NCBI GenBank assembly: GCA_005777205.1
Contig: SXNB01000100.1
Span: forward strand, 1 to 10,868
DNA from: Burkholderiales bacterium
GTDB taxonomy: Bacteria > Pseudomonadota > Gammaproteobacteria > Burkholderiales > SG8-39
Reading direction: 5' to 3'
Length of the DNA: 10,868 bases
Below are positions 1 through 6,573 of the stretch, in pieces. The notes beneath the pieces are model-generated. The model did not search any database. It was not told the DNA's origin and saw only the letters and a list, made by a program, of their open reading frames with translations. Made by a program: the position numbers and the translations under genes. The stretch's first letter is position 1. Each line of letters begins with the position of its first letter.

Positions 1-1
1 G

Positions 2-73
2 AAGTTCCTTGCCACCGACGCCGCGCGCCTCAAGGTAGCGGTCGAGAAAATCGGCAAGGTCGGCTCGAAGTAG
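2..73 (+). CDS. C-terminal tail of a gene entering from the left, possibly a Bug/TctC binding protein
   Basis: Only the last 23 codons are visible, ending at TAG 71-73 and reading KFLATDAARLKVAVEKIGKV then GSK. A basic amphipathic C-terminal helix of this kind (F-x-x-x-D-x-x-R-x-x-x-x-V-x-K-x-G-K) is common at the end of Bug/TctC periplasmic binding proteins, and three complete members lie in this window. The piece is too short to exclude another family. Its stop is three bases from the stop of the convergent minus-strand gene, so there is no room for a terminator between them. Confidence 0.45.
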   Translation, partial: KFLATDAARLKVAVEKIGKVGSK

Positions 74-76
74 TCC

Positions 77-727
77 CTACTTTTTCTTCCTCGGGCGGCG
101 GTACTGCAGCAGGTTGCCGACCTCGCGCTCGAACGGATCGCGGCGGACCACGCGCTGCGCAATCCCGGGCGCGAGCAGCTTGAAGTGGCGGATGGCTTCC
201 AACTCGTCTACCAGGTCCCAGGCGCCGTCCTCGGCCGTCACCCAGTCCGCAGGCTTCATGCGCCGGAGGTCATAGGGAACTGAATAGGTGCGCAGGGTCT
301 TGTGATCGCGCTTGTTGTAGTACTCGTGGAACCACGACATCGCAAGTTCCCGCAGGCTGCGGTACACCGGGTCGCGCCAGCGCAGGCCGATGCCGTTGGT
401 CTTGGAGATCGCACCCCAGCGGCCCTTGCGGCGGAACAGGGTCACGACATGGTCGTAATCGTGCACCGCCTGCAGGTCGAGCAGCAAGGGCGGTTCGCCA
501 TGCACCCATAATGCGCAGGCCGCCAGCATCGCGCCCTCGATGCAGTGCGCGCGGCGATCGCGCAGCACCACGCGCACGGAGTGGCAGCTGTCGCCGTCGG
601 GCTCGAAGTTCTGCTTCAGGTCGAAGAGGAACCGCTGGATCTTCTCGGGGGAGTCGAGGCGGCGAAGAACCGCAAATTCGGCCCGGGTGAGGCCGAGCAT
701 CTCGCGAGTTGCACGTTTTTTTTTCAT
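77..727 (-). CDS. transglutaminase-like cysteine-protease-fold protein, uncharacterised
   Basis: This 216-aa protein has no signal peptide, so it is probably cytoplasmic. It resembles the transglutaminase-like superfamily: a Cys in A-H-C62-I-E-G-A at the start of a helix, then a strand with D-H93-V-V, then S-K-T-N111, which would fit a Cys-His-Asp/Asn triad. Between them lies the hydrophobic stretch PLLLDL. A conserved-looking block R-W-R-D-P-V-Y-R-S-L-R-E-L follows at about 116-128. The C-terminus is basic (RRPRKKK). I chose ATG 725-727 because the open frame further upstream runs into the divergent gene and does not look like the family. GGTGG lies about 10 bases upstream as a weak ribosome site. 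Codons 2-4 are AAA AAA AAA. The family assignment comes from motif reading; reaction and substrate are unknown, and hydrolase or peptidase activity is only an inference. Confidence 0.75.
   Translation of the reverse strand: MKKKRATREMLGLTRAEFAVLRRLDSPEKIQRFLFDLKQNFEPDGDSCHSVRVVLRDRRAHCIEGAMLAACALWVHGEPPLLLDLQAVHDYDHVVTLFRRKGRWGAISKTNGIGLRWRDPVYRSLRELAMSWFHEYYNKRDHKTLRTYSVPYDLRRMKPADWVTAEDGAWDLVDELEAIRHFKLLAPGIAQRVVRRDPFEREVGNLLQYRRPRKKK
716..724 (-). repeat. nine-base A tract at codons 2-4 of the transglutaminase-like gene
   Basis: Nine consecutive T on the + strand are nine A in the mRNA directly after the ATG, coding Lys-Lys-Lys. In an otherwise GC-rich window this homopolymer is conspicuous. 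It could aid initiation through an unstructured A-rich start, or be a slippage site. Confidence 0.85.
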
Positions 728-748
728 GTTATCAGCCACCAGTGTAGC

Positions 749-754
749 TAGAAT
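749..754 (+). promoter_or_regulatory. possible -10 box (TAGAAT) for a leaderless UroD-like transcript
   Basis: TAGAAT matches the sigma-70 consensus TATAAT at five of six positions and ends six bases before the ATG at 761. Transcription would therefore start at or next to the A of the start codon. No Shine-Dalgarno sequence is visible before 761. No convincing -35 hexamer is present at 16-18 bases, so the call is weak. The whole divergent intergenic space is only 33 bases (728-760). Confidence 0.3.
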
Positions 755-760
755 TCCATA

Positions 761-1744
761 ATGCACCACTGGCAGAGAATCGAAGCCGTGATAGCGGGCA
801 CCGCAACCGACCGCCAGCCGGTTGCCCTCTGGCGCCACTTTCCGGTGGATGACCAGGACCCCGGCAAGCTGGCGGCCCACACGCTCGCGTACCAGCGCGC
901 CTGGGACTTTGATTTAGTGAAGTTCATGCCCTCAGGTACCTACGGCATCGAGGACTGGGGCGCGACGACGGCCTACGAAGGCGCGGAAAATGGCGCCCGC
1001 GTGGTGAAACAGGTCCGCCTGCACAAGCCCGAGGATTGGAATCGGCTGCCGAAGCTGGATGTCCGCAAGGGGGTCTACGGCGCGCAGAACGCCGCGCTTG
1101 CGGCGGCGGCGAAGGAACTCAAAGGCAGCGCTCCTATCCTGCAGACCGTGTTTAGCCCGCTCACCACGGCGCGTAAGCTGGCCGGCGAACCGACCCTGCA
1201 GCACCTGCGCGAGCATCCCGAGGCGCTGGAAGCGGGCCTGAAGATCATCACCGAGGTCACCATCGCGTTCGGCGAGGAGGCGCTCAAGGCCGGGGCGCAC
1301 GGATTCTTCTTCGCCACGCAGCTCGCGAGCACGGATGTGCTAACGCCCGTGGAGTACGAGCGCTTCGGCAAGCGCTGGGACCTCGAGTTCTTCGCGGCAT
1401 TCAAAGGCCGGACGCGTGTCGACATGCTTCACCTGCACGGCATGAACCCGATGTTCGATGCGCTCGCCGGCTATCCGGTGGGCCTGGTCAACTGGCACGA
1501 CCGCCTGACCGCGCCGACGCTCAAGGCCGCTGCGGGCCGCTTCAAGGGCGCGGTGGTGGGTGGCGTGGAGGAACTCGGCCTGCTGGTCAAGGGGTCGGAG
1601 GCCGAAGTGCGCGCCCAGGTGCGCGACGCCATTGCCCAGACCGGCGGGCGGCGCCTGCTGGTCGGCCCCGGCTGCGTGGCGGGAATCGCCGCGCCGGAGC
1701 AGAATATCCGTGCCGTCATCGAAGAAGCGAGGAAAACCCCATGA
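761..1744 (+). CDS. uroporphyrinogen decarboxylase superfamily protein (not HemE)
   Basis: The 327-aa protein has the length and layout of the URO-D/MtaA superfamily TIM barrel. Visible marks are the N-terminal H-W-Q-R-I-E-A-V-I-A-G-x-x-x-D-R-x-P, the central stretch around FFFATQ (182-187), and the late block LHLHG...YPVGLVNWHDR (223-248). The HemE N-terminal signature with its substrate-binding arginines (RQAGRY type) is missing, so it should not make coproporphyrinogen. In corrinoid methyltransferases such as MtaA the zinc ligands are H-x-C plus a late Cys; here the corresponding places read H224-L-H226 and G-P-G-C305. That is compatible with a metal-dependent methyl transfer or decarboxylation enzyme, but the reaction is unknown. 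Its stop overlaps the start of the following Bug gene by ATGA, suggesting translational coupling and a shared substrate. Confidence 0.88.
   Translation: MHHWQRIEAVIAGTATDRQPVALWRHFPVDDQDPGKLAAHTLAYQRAWDFDLVKFMPSGTYGIEDWGATTAYEGAENGARVVKQVRLHKPEDWNRLPKLDVRKGVYGAQNAALAAAAKELKGSAPILQTVFSPLTTARKLAGEPTLQHLREHPEALEAGLKIITEVTIAFGEEALKAGAHGFFFATQLASTDVLTPVEYERFGKRWDLEFFAAFKGRTRVDMLHLHGMNPMFDALAGYPVGLVNWHDRLTAPTLKAAAGRFKGAVVGGVEELGLLVKGSEAEVRAQVRDAIAQTGGRRLLVGPGCVAGIAAPEQNIRAVIEEARKTP
1730..1733 (+). promoter_or_regulatory. ribosome binding site AGGA for the Bug gene at 1741
   Basis: AGGA lies seven bases before ATG 1741, inside the end of the UroD-like gene. It supports this start and coupled translation. 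Confidence 0.6.
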
Positions 1745-2700
1745 AACGCGCCCTCATCGCCGTCCTGGCCCTGGCTGCCGCCACCGCCGCCCAGGCGCAA
1801 TCCTGGCCCACCAAGCCGGTGAAGTTCATTGTGCCCGCGGGCCAGGGGGGCACCATCGACCCCTTGTCCCGGTTCTTCGCCGACGCCTACACCAAGGCCT
1901 TCGGCCAGAGTTTCGTCGTAGAGAATCGTCCCGGCGCGCAGGGCAACGCCGGCCTCGCCGCGATCGCCAAGGCCGACCCGGACGGCTACACCGTCGGCAT
2001 GGCGGCCTCGAGCATGATCGCCATCAACCCGCACCTGTACGCGACGATGCCCTACGACCCCAGGAAAGAGCTGACCGGGATCGTGCTGGTGGGCGACGTG
2101 CCCAACATCCTGGTGGTGCACCCGGAGGTGCCGGTGAAGACCATGGCCGAGTTCACCGCCTACGCCAAGGCGAACCCCAACAAGCTCAACTTCGGCTCTA
2201 CCGGCAACGGCAGCTCGATGCACCTCGCGGGCGAGCTGTACAAGACGCTTACTGCAACGCAGATGACGCACATCCCGTACAAGGTGCCGGCCGACGCCAC
2301 CAACGACCTCATCTCGGGCCGCACCCAGCTCATGTTCCAGCTGATGACCGGGATCCAGGGCCAGGTGAAGGCCGGGCGCGTGCGTCCGGTCGCGGTGCTT
2401 TCGGACAAGCGCTGGCCGGGCCTGCCCGAGGTGCCGACCTCCGTCGAGCAGGGCATGGGCAACCTCAAGTCCTCGGTCTGGTTCGCGGTGGTCGCGCCCA
2501 ACGGCGTGCCGGCGGCGGTGGTCGAGCGCATCAACGCCGAGACCAACAAGCTGCTCGCCGACCAGGCCTTCCGCGACCGCGTCCAGGCGCTGGGCGCGGC
2601 GCCCATGGGCGGCAGCGCGGCCGACTACCGCGCGCTCTACGAGAGCGAGTTCGCGCGCTGGGCGGCGGTGGTGAAGGCCTCGGGCGCGAAGATTGACTAG
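1741..2700 (+). CDS. Bug/TctC family periplasmic substrate-binding protein of a tripartite tricarboxylate transporter
   Basis: This 319-aa protein has a classic signal peptide: KR, a hydrophobic stretch LIAVLALAAATA, then AQA19|Q20, so the mature protein begins QSWPTKPVKFIVP. The family hallmark W-P-x-K-P-V-x-x-I-V-P...G-G-x-x-D follows, with Asp present in GGTID. Further marks are ENRPGAQGN, ADPDGYT, the ligand-loop region G-S-T-G-N-G-S-S-M-H-L and HIPYKVP, and the C-terminal W-A-A-V-V-K-A-S-G-A-K. Proteins of this family bind carboxylates and hand them to TctA/TctB-type membrane subunits; none are encoded here. The start is fixed by AGGA at 1730-1733 and the ATGA overlap with the UroD-like gene. 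Its stop shares the CTAG at 2697-2700 with the convergent dioxygenase remnant. The ligand cannot be read from sequence. Confidence 0.95.
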   Translation: MKRALIAVLALAAATAAQAQSWPTKPVKFIVPAGQGGTIDPLSRFFADAYTKAFGQSFVVENRPGAQGNAGLAAIAKADPDGYTVGMAASSMIAINPHLYATMPYDPRKELTGIVLVGDVPNILVVHPEVPVKTMAEFTAYAKANPNKLNFGSTGNGSSMHLAGELYKTLTATQMTHIPYKVPADATNDLISGRTQLMFQLMTGIQGQVKAGRVRPVAVLSDKRWPGLPEVPTSVEQGMGNLKSSVWFAVVAPNGVPAAVVERINAETNKLLADQAFRDRVQALGAAPMGGSAADYRALYESEFARWAAVVKASGAKID

Positions 2701-3110
2701 CTGAAGCGGTACGCGTCCATCGCCAGGGACCCCATCTTGATCCCGGCATGGAGCCGCTCGGCGCGGTAGTTCGCGCCGGCGGCGCCCAGCGCCACAAACA
2801 ATGGCAGGAATTGCTCGTCGCTGGGATGCGCCCGCACCCCGTGCGGGTTGAAGGCGCGGTAATCGACGAGCGCATCCAGGTCTCTCGCCTCGATTTTCTC
2901 CCGCACCCACTCCTGGAACTCGACGGCGTAGGGAAGCGGCCCGTCGCTGCGCCGCTCGCGCAGGTTGTGTGTCATGTGACCCGAGCCGATGATCAGGACG
3001 TCTTCGGCCGCCAGCATCGCCAGCGCCGCCAGCACGCCGTAAGCGCCGAGGTTGGAAGTGGAGGCGACCACCAGCTGCGTTACCGGCACCGTGGAAAAAA
3101 TGCCGCCGCC
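2697..3110 (-). pseudogene. 3' half of a DODA-type (LigB family) extradiol ring-cleavage dioxygenase
   Basis: From about VPVTQLVV (first base near 3089) to the stop at 2697 there are about 130 residues that match the C-terminal half of 4,5-DOPA-dioxygenase-like LigB proteins: V-L-I-I-G-S-G-H-M-T-H-N-L-R, then W-V-R-E-K-I-E-A-R-D-L-D-A-L, then A-H-P-S-D-E-Q-F-L-P-L-F-V-A-L-G-A-A-G, ending M-G-S-L-A-M-D-A-Y-R-F. Full-length members are about 260 residues. The His of T-H-N-L is one of three metal ligands; the two N-terminal His ligands are gone. The frame stays open upstream of 3110 to a GTG at 3395, but that part is merely antisense to the M24 remnant and has no dioxygenase resemblance. The gene is therefore broken and should be inactive. 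The 5' boundary is approximate (3090-3115). Confidence 0.82.
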
Positions 3111-3116
3111 GCCTTC

Positions 3117-3479
3117 GGTCTTGTCCTTCTGCGCGAACTCGGGCTGCGGGCGATCCATCACGAGATCATCGGCATGGTGCGCCCGGGCAACATCGGCAGG
3201 CAGTTGTTCGAGCGCGCGGGTGAGCTGCACAAGGAGTCGGGACTGCTCTTCCCGTACGCCCACAACGACCCTAGCGTAGGGCCTCAGGTGCACGAGCACC
3301 CGCTGATCAATCCGTTCGAGGACATCCCATACCGGCCCGGAATGGTCACCACAGTGGAAACCCGGGTTCGCTTCTTGGGCAAGGTGGGCTACCACATGGA
3401 AGATTTGCTCGAAGTGACCGAGGGGGCACCGCGATTGCTCTCCGACGCCTTCGACAACGAGGAAATCTTCGTCATCTGA
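3117..3479 (+). pseudogene. 3' part of an M24 family metallopeptidase (Xaa-Pro aminopeptidase/creatinase fold)
   Basis: About 120 C-terminal residues remain, ending at TGA 3477-3479. They show M-V-R-P-G-N, L-H-K-E-S-G-L, Q-V-H-E-H-P-L-I, R-P-G-M-V-T-T-V-E-T and Y-H-M-E-D-L-L-E-V-T-E-G-A-P-R-L-L-S. These include the last three M24 metal ligands: His at 3291-3293, Glu at 3357-3359 and Glu at 3399-3401. The two Asp ligands and the whole N-terminal domain are missing; full members are about 400 residues. Upstream of about 3117 the same frame is open only as the antisense shadow of the dioxygenase remnant. No start signal fits. The fragment is head to head with the dioxygenase piece, so one event could have removed both 5' ends. 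Confidence 0.82.
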
Positions 3480-3525
3480 GCGCCGTCACGTCGATTCGGC
3501 GGTGCGCAGCGACCGCGCGACAGGA

Positions 3526-4494
3526 TCAGTCCACCTTCGCACCCGAGGCCTTAACGATCGGGCCCCAGCGCTTCAGCTCGTCCTGGATCATCGACGCCAT
3601 CTGCTCCGGACTGCCACCGACGATTTCGTAGCCGAGGTCGGCCATGCGCTTGATGAAGTCGGGCGACCGGGTCGCCTTCTGGCCCTCGGCGTTCATGCGT
3701 GCGATGATCTCGCGCGGCGTGCCGGCCGGCATGGCGAGGCCGAACCAGGCCGTGGACTCGAAGCCGGGAACGCCTGCTTCGATCATGGTCGGTAAATCAG
3801 GCAGCACCAAAGCGCGCTTCGCGCCCGTCGTGGCGAGCGAGCGCAGCTTGCCGGCCCGGATGTGGCTGATGGCGGAAGGCACATTGTCGAACATCAGGTT
3901 CACCTGCCCGCCCACCAGGTCAATCATCGCGGGGCCGCTGCCCTTGTAGGGCACATGGGTGATGTCCAGGCCAAGCATGTGCTTGTACATCTCGCAGGAC
4001 ATGTGGATGGTGGAGCCGCTGCCGCTGGAGGCGCAGGTCAGCTTGCCCGGCTGCGCCCGAGCGAGCGAAGTCAGTTCGGCGACCGAGTTCGCCTTCACCG
4101 AGGGATGCAGCACCAGAACGTTGCTGAAGCCGGCCAGCACGATCACTGGCGCGAGGTCCTTGTTCGGATCGTAGTTGAGCTTGCTGTAGAGGAACGGCGT
4201 GATGCCGTGCAAGCTGCTGGCGGACATCAACATGGTGTAGCCGTCGGGGGCGGCGCGGGCCGCCATCTCGGAGCCGAGATTGCCGCCCGCGCCCGCGCGG
4301 TTGTCGACGGTGACGGCCTGGCCCAGCGTCCTGGTCAGTTCGATCGCCGCGGCGCGGGCGATGATGTCGGTGGCCCCGCCTGGTGCATAGGGAACAATGA
4401 GCCGGACGGGCTTGGTCGGATAGGTCTGCGCGACGGCGTGGGCACTGCCCAGCACAAGGATCGCGGCCAGCAGCGTACGGCAAAAGTGCGTCAT
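3526..4494 (-). CDS. Bug/TctC family periplasmic substrate-binding protein, last gene of the minus-strand string
   Basis: This 322-aa protein begins MTHFCRTLLAAILVLGSAHA and likely is cut after AVA22, leaving QTYPTKPVRLIVPYAPGG at the mature N-terminus. Asp43 of the P-G-G-x-x-D motif is present. Other family marks are V-D-N-R-A-G-A-G-G-N-L-G, A-P-D-G-Y-T-M, the binding-loop segment S-S-G-S-G-S-T-I-H-M, and H-V-P-Y-K-G-S-G-P. It ends V-K-A-S-G-A-K-V-D. ATG 4492-4494 was chosen over an upstream in-frame extension because it gives the signal peptide, has AGAGGA seven bases upstream, and overlaps the stop of the preceding gene by ATGA. Position at the end of the D-amino-acid gene set suggests it delivers that pathway's acylated or carboxylated substrate; that is inference. 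Confidence 0.95.
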   Translation of the reverse strand: MTHFCRTLLAAILVLGSAHAVAQTYPTKPVRLIVPYAPGGATDIIARAAAIELTRTLGQAVTVDNRAGAGGNLGSEMAARAAPDGYTMLMSASSLHGITPFLYSKLNYDPNKDLAPVIVLAGFSNVLVLHPSVKANSVAELTSLARAQPGKLTCASSGSGSTIHMSCEMYKHMLGLDITHVPYKGSGPAMIDLVGGQVNLMFDNVPSAISHIRAGKLRSLATTGAKRALVLPDLPTMIEAGVPGFESTAWFGLAMPAGTPREIIARMNAEGQKATRSPDFIKRMADLGYEIVGGSPEQMASMIQDELKRWGPIVKASGAKVD

Positions 4495-5102
4495 GGTTCC
4501 ATCCTCTTTTCTAGCGGCCAGGCCGCAGGATACGCCAGGCCGGAGGTGTCGATGCGGGTGCCGGCGAATGTGGGCACCGGAAGCTCGGCCGACGGTGGAC
4601 CCGGGCGGTCCGATGCTTCCATCAGGACGTGCTTTCCTGCGCCGATCACCGGCACGAGGAAGGACGCCCACCGGTAACTGGGAACGCCGGCCGCGGCCGG
4701 CAGGTGGCGTTGCACCATTGCCGCCGCGGATTCGTCCAGATCTGCGGGCGCCGGTTCGACCAGCGTCATGCGGATCACGGCTGGAACGGAAAGGTGCTCG
4801 CCTGTCCGTGCGACTTCCGCCAGCACCGACGCGACGACGTCGCGGCGATGCGGGACCATGCGCCGCGTGGTCTCGTCCTGGCGCAGCTTCAATTGGCCCG
4901 GGCTAGGATCGAGGAACGTGCGCACGTCGTCGGCGCCGAACAGCGCAAGATAGCGTCCGGTGCCGTCGGCATAGTGCGCCGCCCAGGTGTAGCCGGGGCG
5001 TGCGCGCTTGTCCGGAATATGCTCGCCGTGGAACCAGGCGAGGTACGCCGAGTCGTCCTCACCGTCGAGGGTGTAGCGGATGGTCCAAATGGTGCGCGCC
5101 AT
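4491..5102 (-). CDS. uncharacterised two-domain protein, possibly dimeric alpha/beta-barrel (EthD-like) fold
   Basis: I do not recognise a named family. The 203-aa protein has no signal peptide. It looks like two related halves: residues about 4-95 begin T-I-W-T-I-R-Y-T-L with W-F-H-G-E-H-I-P-D at 23-31, and residues about 105-170 begin V-P-A-V-I-R-M-T-L-V and contain R-W-A-S-F-L-V-P-V. A beta strand followed by a helix carrying (W/F)-H-x-x-H-x-P-D is reminiscent of ferredoxin-like dimeric alpha/beta-barrel proteins of the EthD type, which include small-molecule lyases and monooxygenases. ATG 5100-5102 is eight bases after the deacylase stop; an upstream extension would overlap the deacylase and has unrelated composition. 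No good ribosome site is visible, which fits re-initiation after the deacylase. The stop overlaps the following Bug start (ATGA). Confidence 0.75.
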   Translation of the reverse strand: MARTIWTIRYTLDGEDDSAYLAWFHGEHIPDKRARPGYTWAAHYADGTGRYLALFGADDVRTFLDPSPGQLKLRQDETTRRMVPHRRDVVASVLAEVARTGEHLSVPAVIRMTLVEPAPADLDESAAAMVQRHLPAAAGVPSYRWASFLVPVIGAGKHVLMEASDRPGPPSAELPVPTFAGTRIDTSGLAYPAAWPLEKRMEP

Positions 5103-5110
5103 GGCTGGGC

Positions 5111-6559
5111 CTAGGCGGCGGTCCGGCGCAACACACGCCCGGGCCGCTCGCCGGTGGCCTTGCCGTCGCGCCACGTAATGCGCCCGTTGACGACCACCGC
5201 CTCGATACCCTTCGCCGGCTGGATTGGCCTCGCGAAAGTGGCCGCTTCGTTCACCGTGCCGGCGTCGAACACGCACAGGTCAGCAAAGTTCCCCGTCTTC
5301 AGCACGCCGCGGCCTTCCAGTCCGAAGGTTTTCGCGGTGAGGCCGGTCATCTTGTAGACCGCAGTCTCTAGAGGAAAAAGGCCCAGGTTGCGGGAATAGT
5401 GTCCCAGGACTCTCGGGAAGGTGCCCCACAGGCGCGGATGCGGCGCTGCGTCGTGCGGCAGTCCGTCGGAACCCACCATGCTGTGCTCGAACGAGAGGAC
5501 GCGCTGCACGTCATTCTCGTCCATGGAAAAGTAGATCGCGCCGGCGGGGAGCAATTTATGCACCGCGTCTTCCTTGTCGAGGCCCATCTTCGCCGCCACC
5601 TCTTCGAGGTCCATGCCGTTGAACTCCGGATGGGGCTTGGACCAGGTGACCAGCACTTTCATCGCCGGCCACGTGCGGCTCCAGGACAGGATCGTGGAGG
5701 AGGCGCAGTATGGATAGCAATCCAAGCCGATCTTCTGGTCCTTCATCCGCTCGGCGATGAAGGGCAGCGTTTCCTTCATGCGGCCGAAGTTGGGCCTACC
5801 CGCAACCTTGTGGTGCGACACCACGACGGGAACGTCCAGCGCCTTGCCGATGCGGAAGGTCTCCTCGAGCGAATCCATGATCCGGTCGCCCTCGTCGCGC
5901 ATATGCGTGCAGTACAGGGCCTGGCGCGCGGTGAGCGGGCGGCAGACCTCGATCACTTCCTCGGTGGTCGCTGCGCGCGCCGGCTCGTAGTACAGGCCGG
6001 TCGAGCAGCCGATGGCGCCGGCGTCCAGCGCTTCGGACACCATCGCGCGCATGCGTTCGATTTCCGCGGTGCTGGCGGTGTGCTCGAGCGTGTCCATGAC
6101 CGCAACGCGCAAGGTGGAATGCCCCACCAGCAGCGCGCCGTTGGTCGCCGCGGGCTTTGCTTCCAGTTCCTCGACGAAGGCGCGAAAGCTGGGGTAACGA
6201 TAAGCACCGGTGTCGCCGATCAGATCCAGCGGCGGCGGCGCGGCGCGCTCGCCGAGCACCAGCGGCGCGAGGGACACCCCGCAATTGCCCGCGATCACCG
6301 TGGTCACGCCCTGACTTGCCTTGGGCGCCATCTCCGGGGCCGAAAGCATCAGCCGGTCGTCGTGGGTGTGGGCGTCGATGAAGCCGGGGGCGAGGATCTT
6401 GCCCGAGGCGTCGAGTTCGCGTTCCGCCCGGTCGCCGGAGAGGTCGCCGATGGCGGCGATGCGCTCGCCGCGCACGCCGAGATCAGCGCGAAAGCGCGCC
6501 GCGCGGGTGCCGTCGACGACGGTGCCGTCGCGGATGATCAGGTCGTAGTGTTCACTCAC
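5111..6559 (-). CDS. N-acyl-D-amino-acid deacylase (D-aminoacylase, amidohydrolase superfamily)
   Basis: The enzyme would hydrolyse N-acyl-D-amino acids to a carboxylate and the free D-amino acid. At 482 residues it has the usual length for the family. The order of marks is complete: an N-terminal beta-sandwich strand (Y-D-L-I-I-R-D-G-T-V-V-D-G), metal motif D-A-H64-T-H66-D-D, G-N-C93-G, C-T-H219-M-R-D-E-G-D, V-S-H249-H250-K-V-A-G-R-P-N-F-G, catalytic-type Asp365 in G-S-D-G-L-P-H, and the closing strands F-A-D-L-C-V-F-D and V-V-V-N-G-R. These fit the D-aminoacylase metal site, where the Cys is a ligand. The start is GTG 6557-6559, giving M-S-E-H-Y-D-L; no strong Shine-Dalgarno is seen. It lies 14 bases after the PLP enzyme. 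A dihydroorotase or other amidohydrolase is less likely given the N-C-G and H-H-K motifs. Acyl and side-chain preference are unknown. Confidence 0.93.
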   Translation of the reverse strand: MSEHYDLIIRDGTVVDGTRAARFRADLGVRGERIAAIGDLSGDRAERELDASGKILAPGFIDAHTHDDRLMLSAPEMAPKASQGVTTVIAGNCGVSLAPLVLGERAAPPPLDLIGDTGAYRYPSFRAFVEELEAKPAATNGALLVGHSTLRVAVMDTLEHTASTAEIERMRAMVSEALDAGAIGCSTGLYYEPARAATTEEVIEVCRPLTARQALYCTHMRDEGDRIMDSLEETFRIGKALDVPVVVSHHKVAGRPNFGRMKETLPFIAERMKDQKIGLDCYPYCASSTILSWSRTWPAMKVLVTWSKPHPEFNGMDLEEVAAKMGLDKEDAVHKLLPAGAIYFSMDENDVQRVLSFEHSMVGSDGLPHDAAPHPRLWGTFPRVLGHYSRNLGLFPLETAVYKMTGLTAKTFGLEGRGVLKTGNFADLCVFDAGTVNEAATFARPIQPAKGIEAVVVNGRITWRDGKATGERPGRVLRRTAA

Positions 6560-6573
6560 GTGTGTCCCGGACT

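Noticed and set aside
761..1744. Uroporphyrinogen decarboxylase HemE of haem biosynthesis
   Set aside because: The N-terminal arginine signature of HemE is absent and the gene is coupled to a transporter binding protein.
1471..2910. A 479-codon minus-strand open frame
   Set aside because: It runs antisense through the Bug gene at 1741-2700, has low-complexity Arg/Gly/His-rich composition and no family resemblance.
2697..3395. A 232-codon minus-strand open frame covering the dioxygenase remnant from a GTG at 3395
   Set aside because: Its first ~95 codons are the antisense of the M24 fragment and show no dioxygenase resemblance; only the part below about 3110 is homologous.
2748..3479. A 243-codon + strand open frame ending in the M24 fragment
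   Set aside because: The first ~120 codons are the antisense of the dioxygenase fragment; the long frame is a chance effect of high GC.
3481..3501. Possible terminator hairpin (CGCCG ... CGGCG) between the M24 remnant and the convergent Bug gene
   Set aside because: Only five base pairs with an 11-base loop and no T run on either side.
4495..4671. N-terminal extension of the Bug gene at 3526-4494
   Set aside because: The extension is out-of-frame shadow of the upstream gene; the internal ATG has a ribosome site and a signal peptide.
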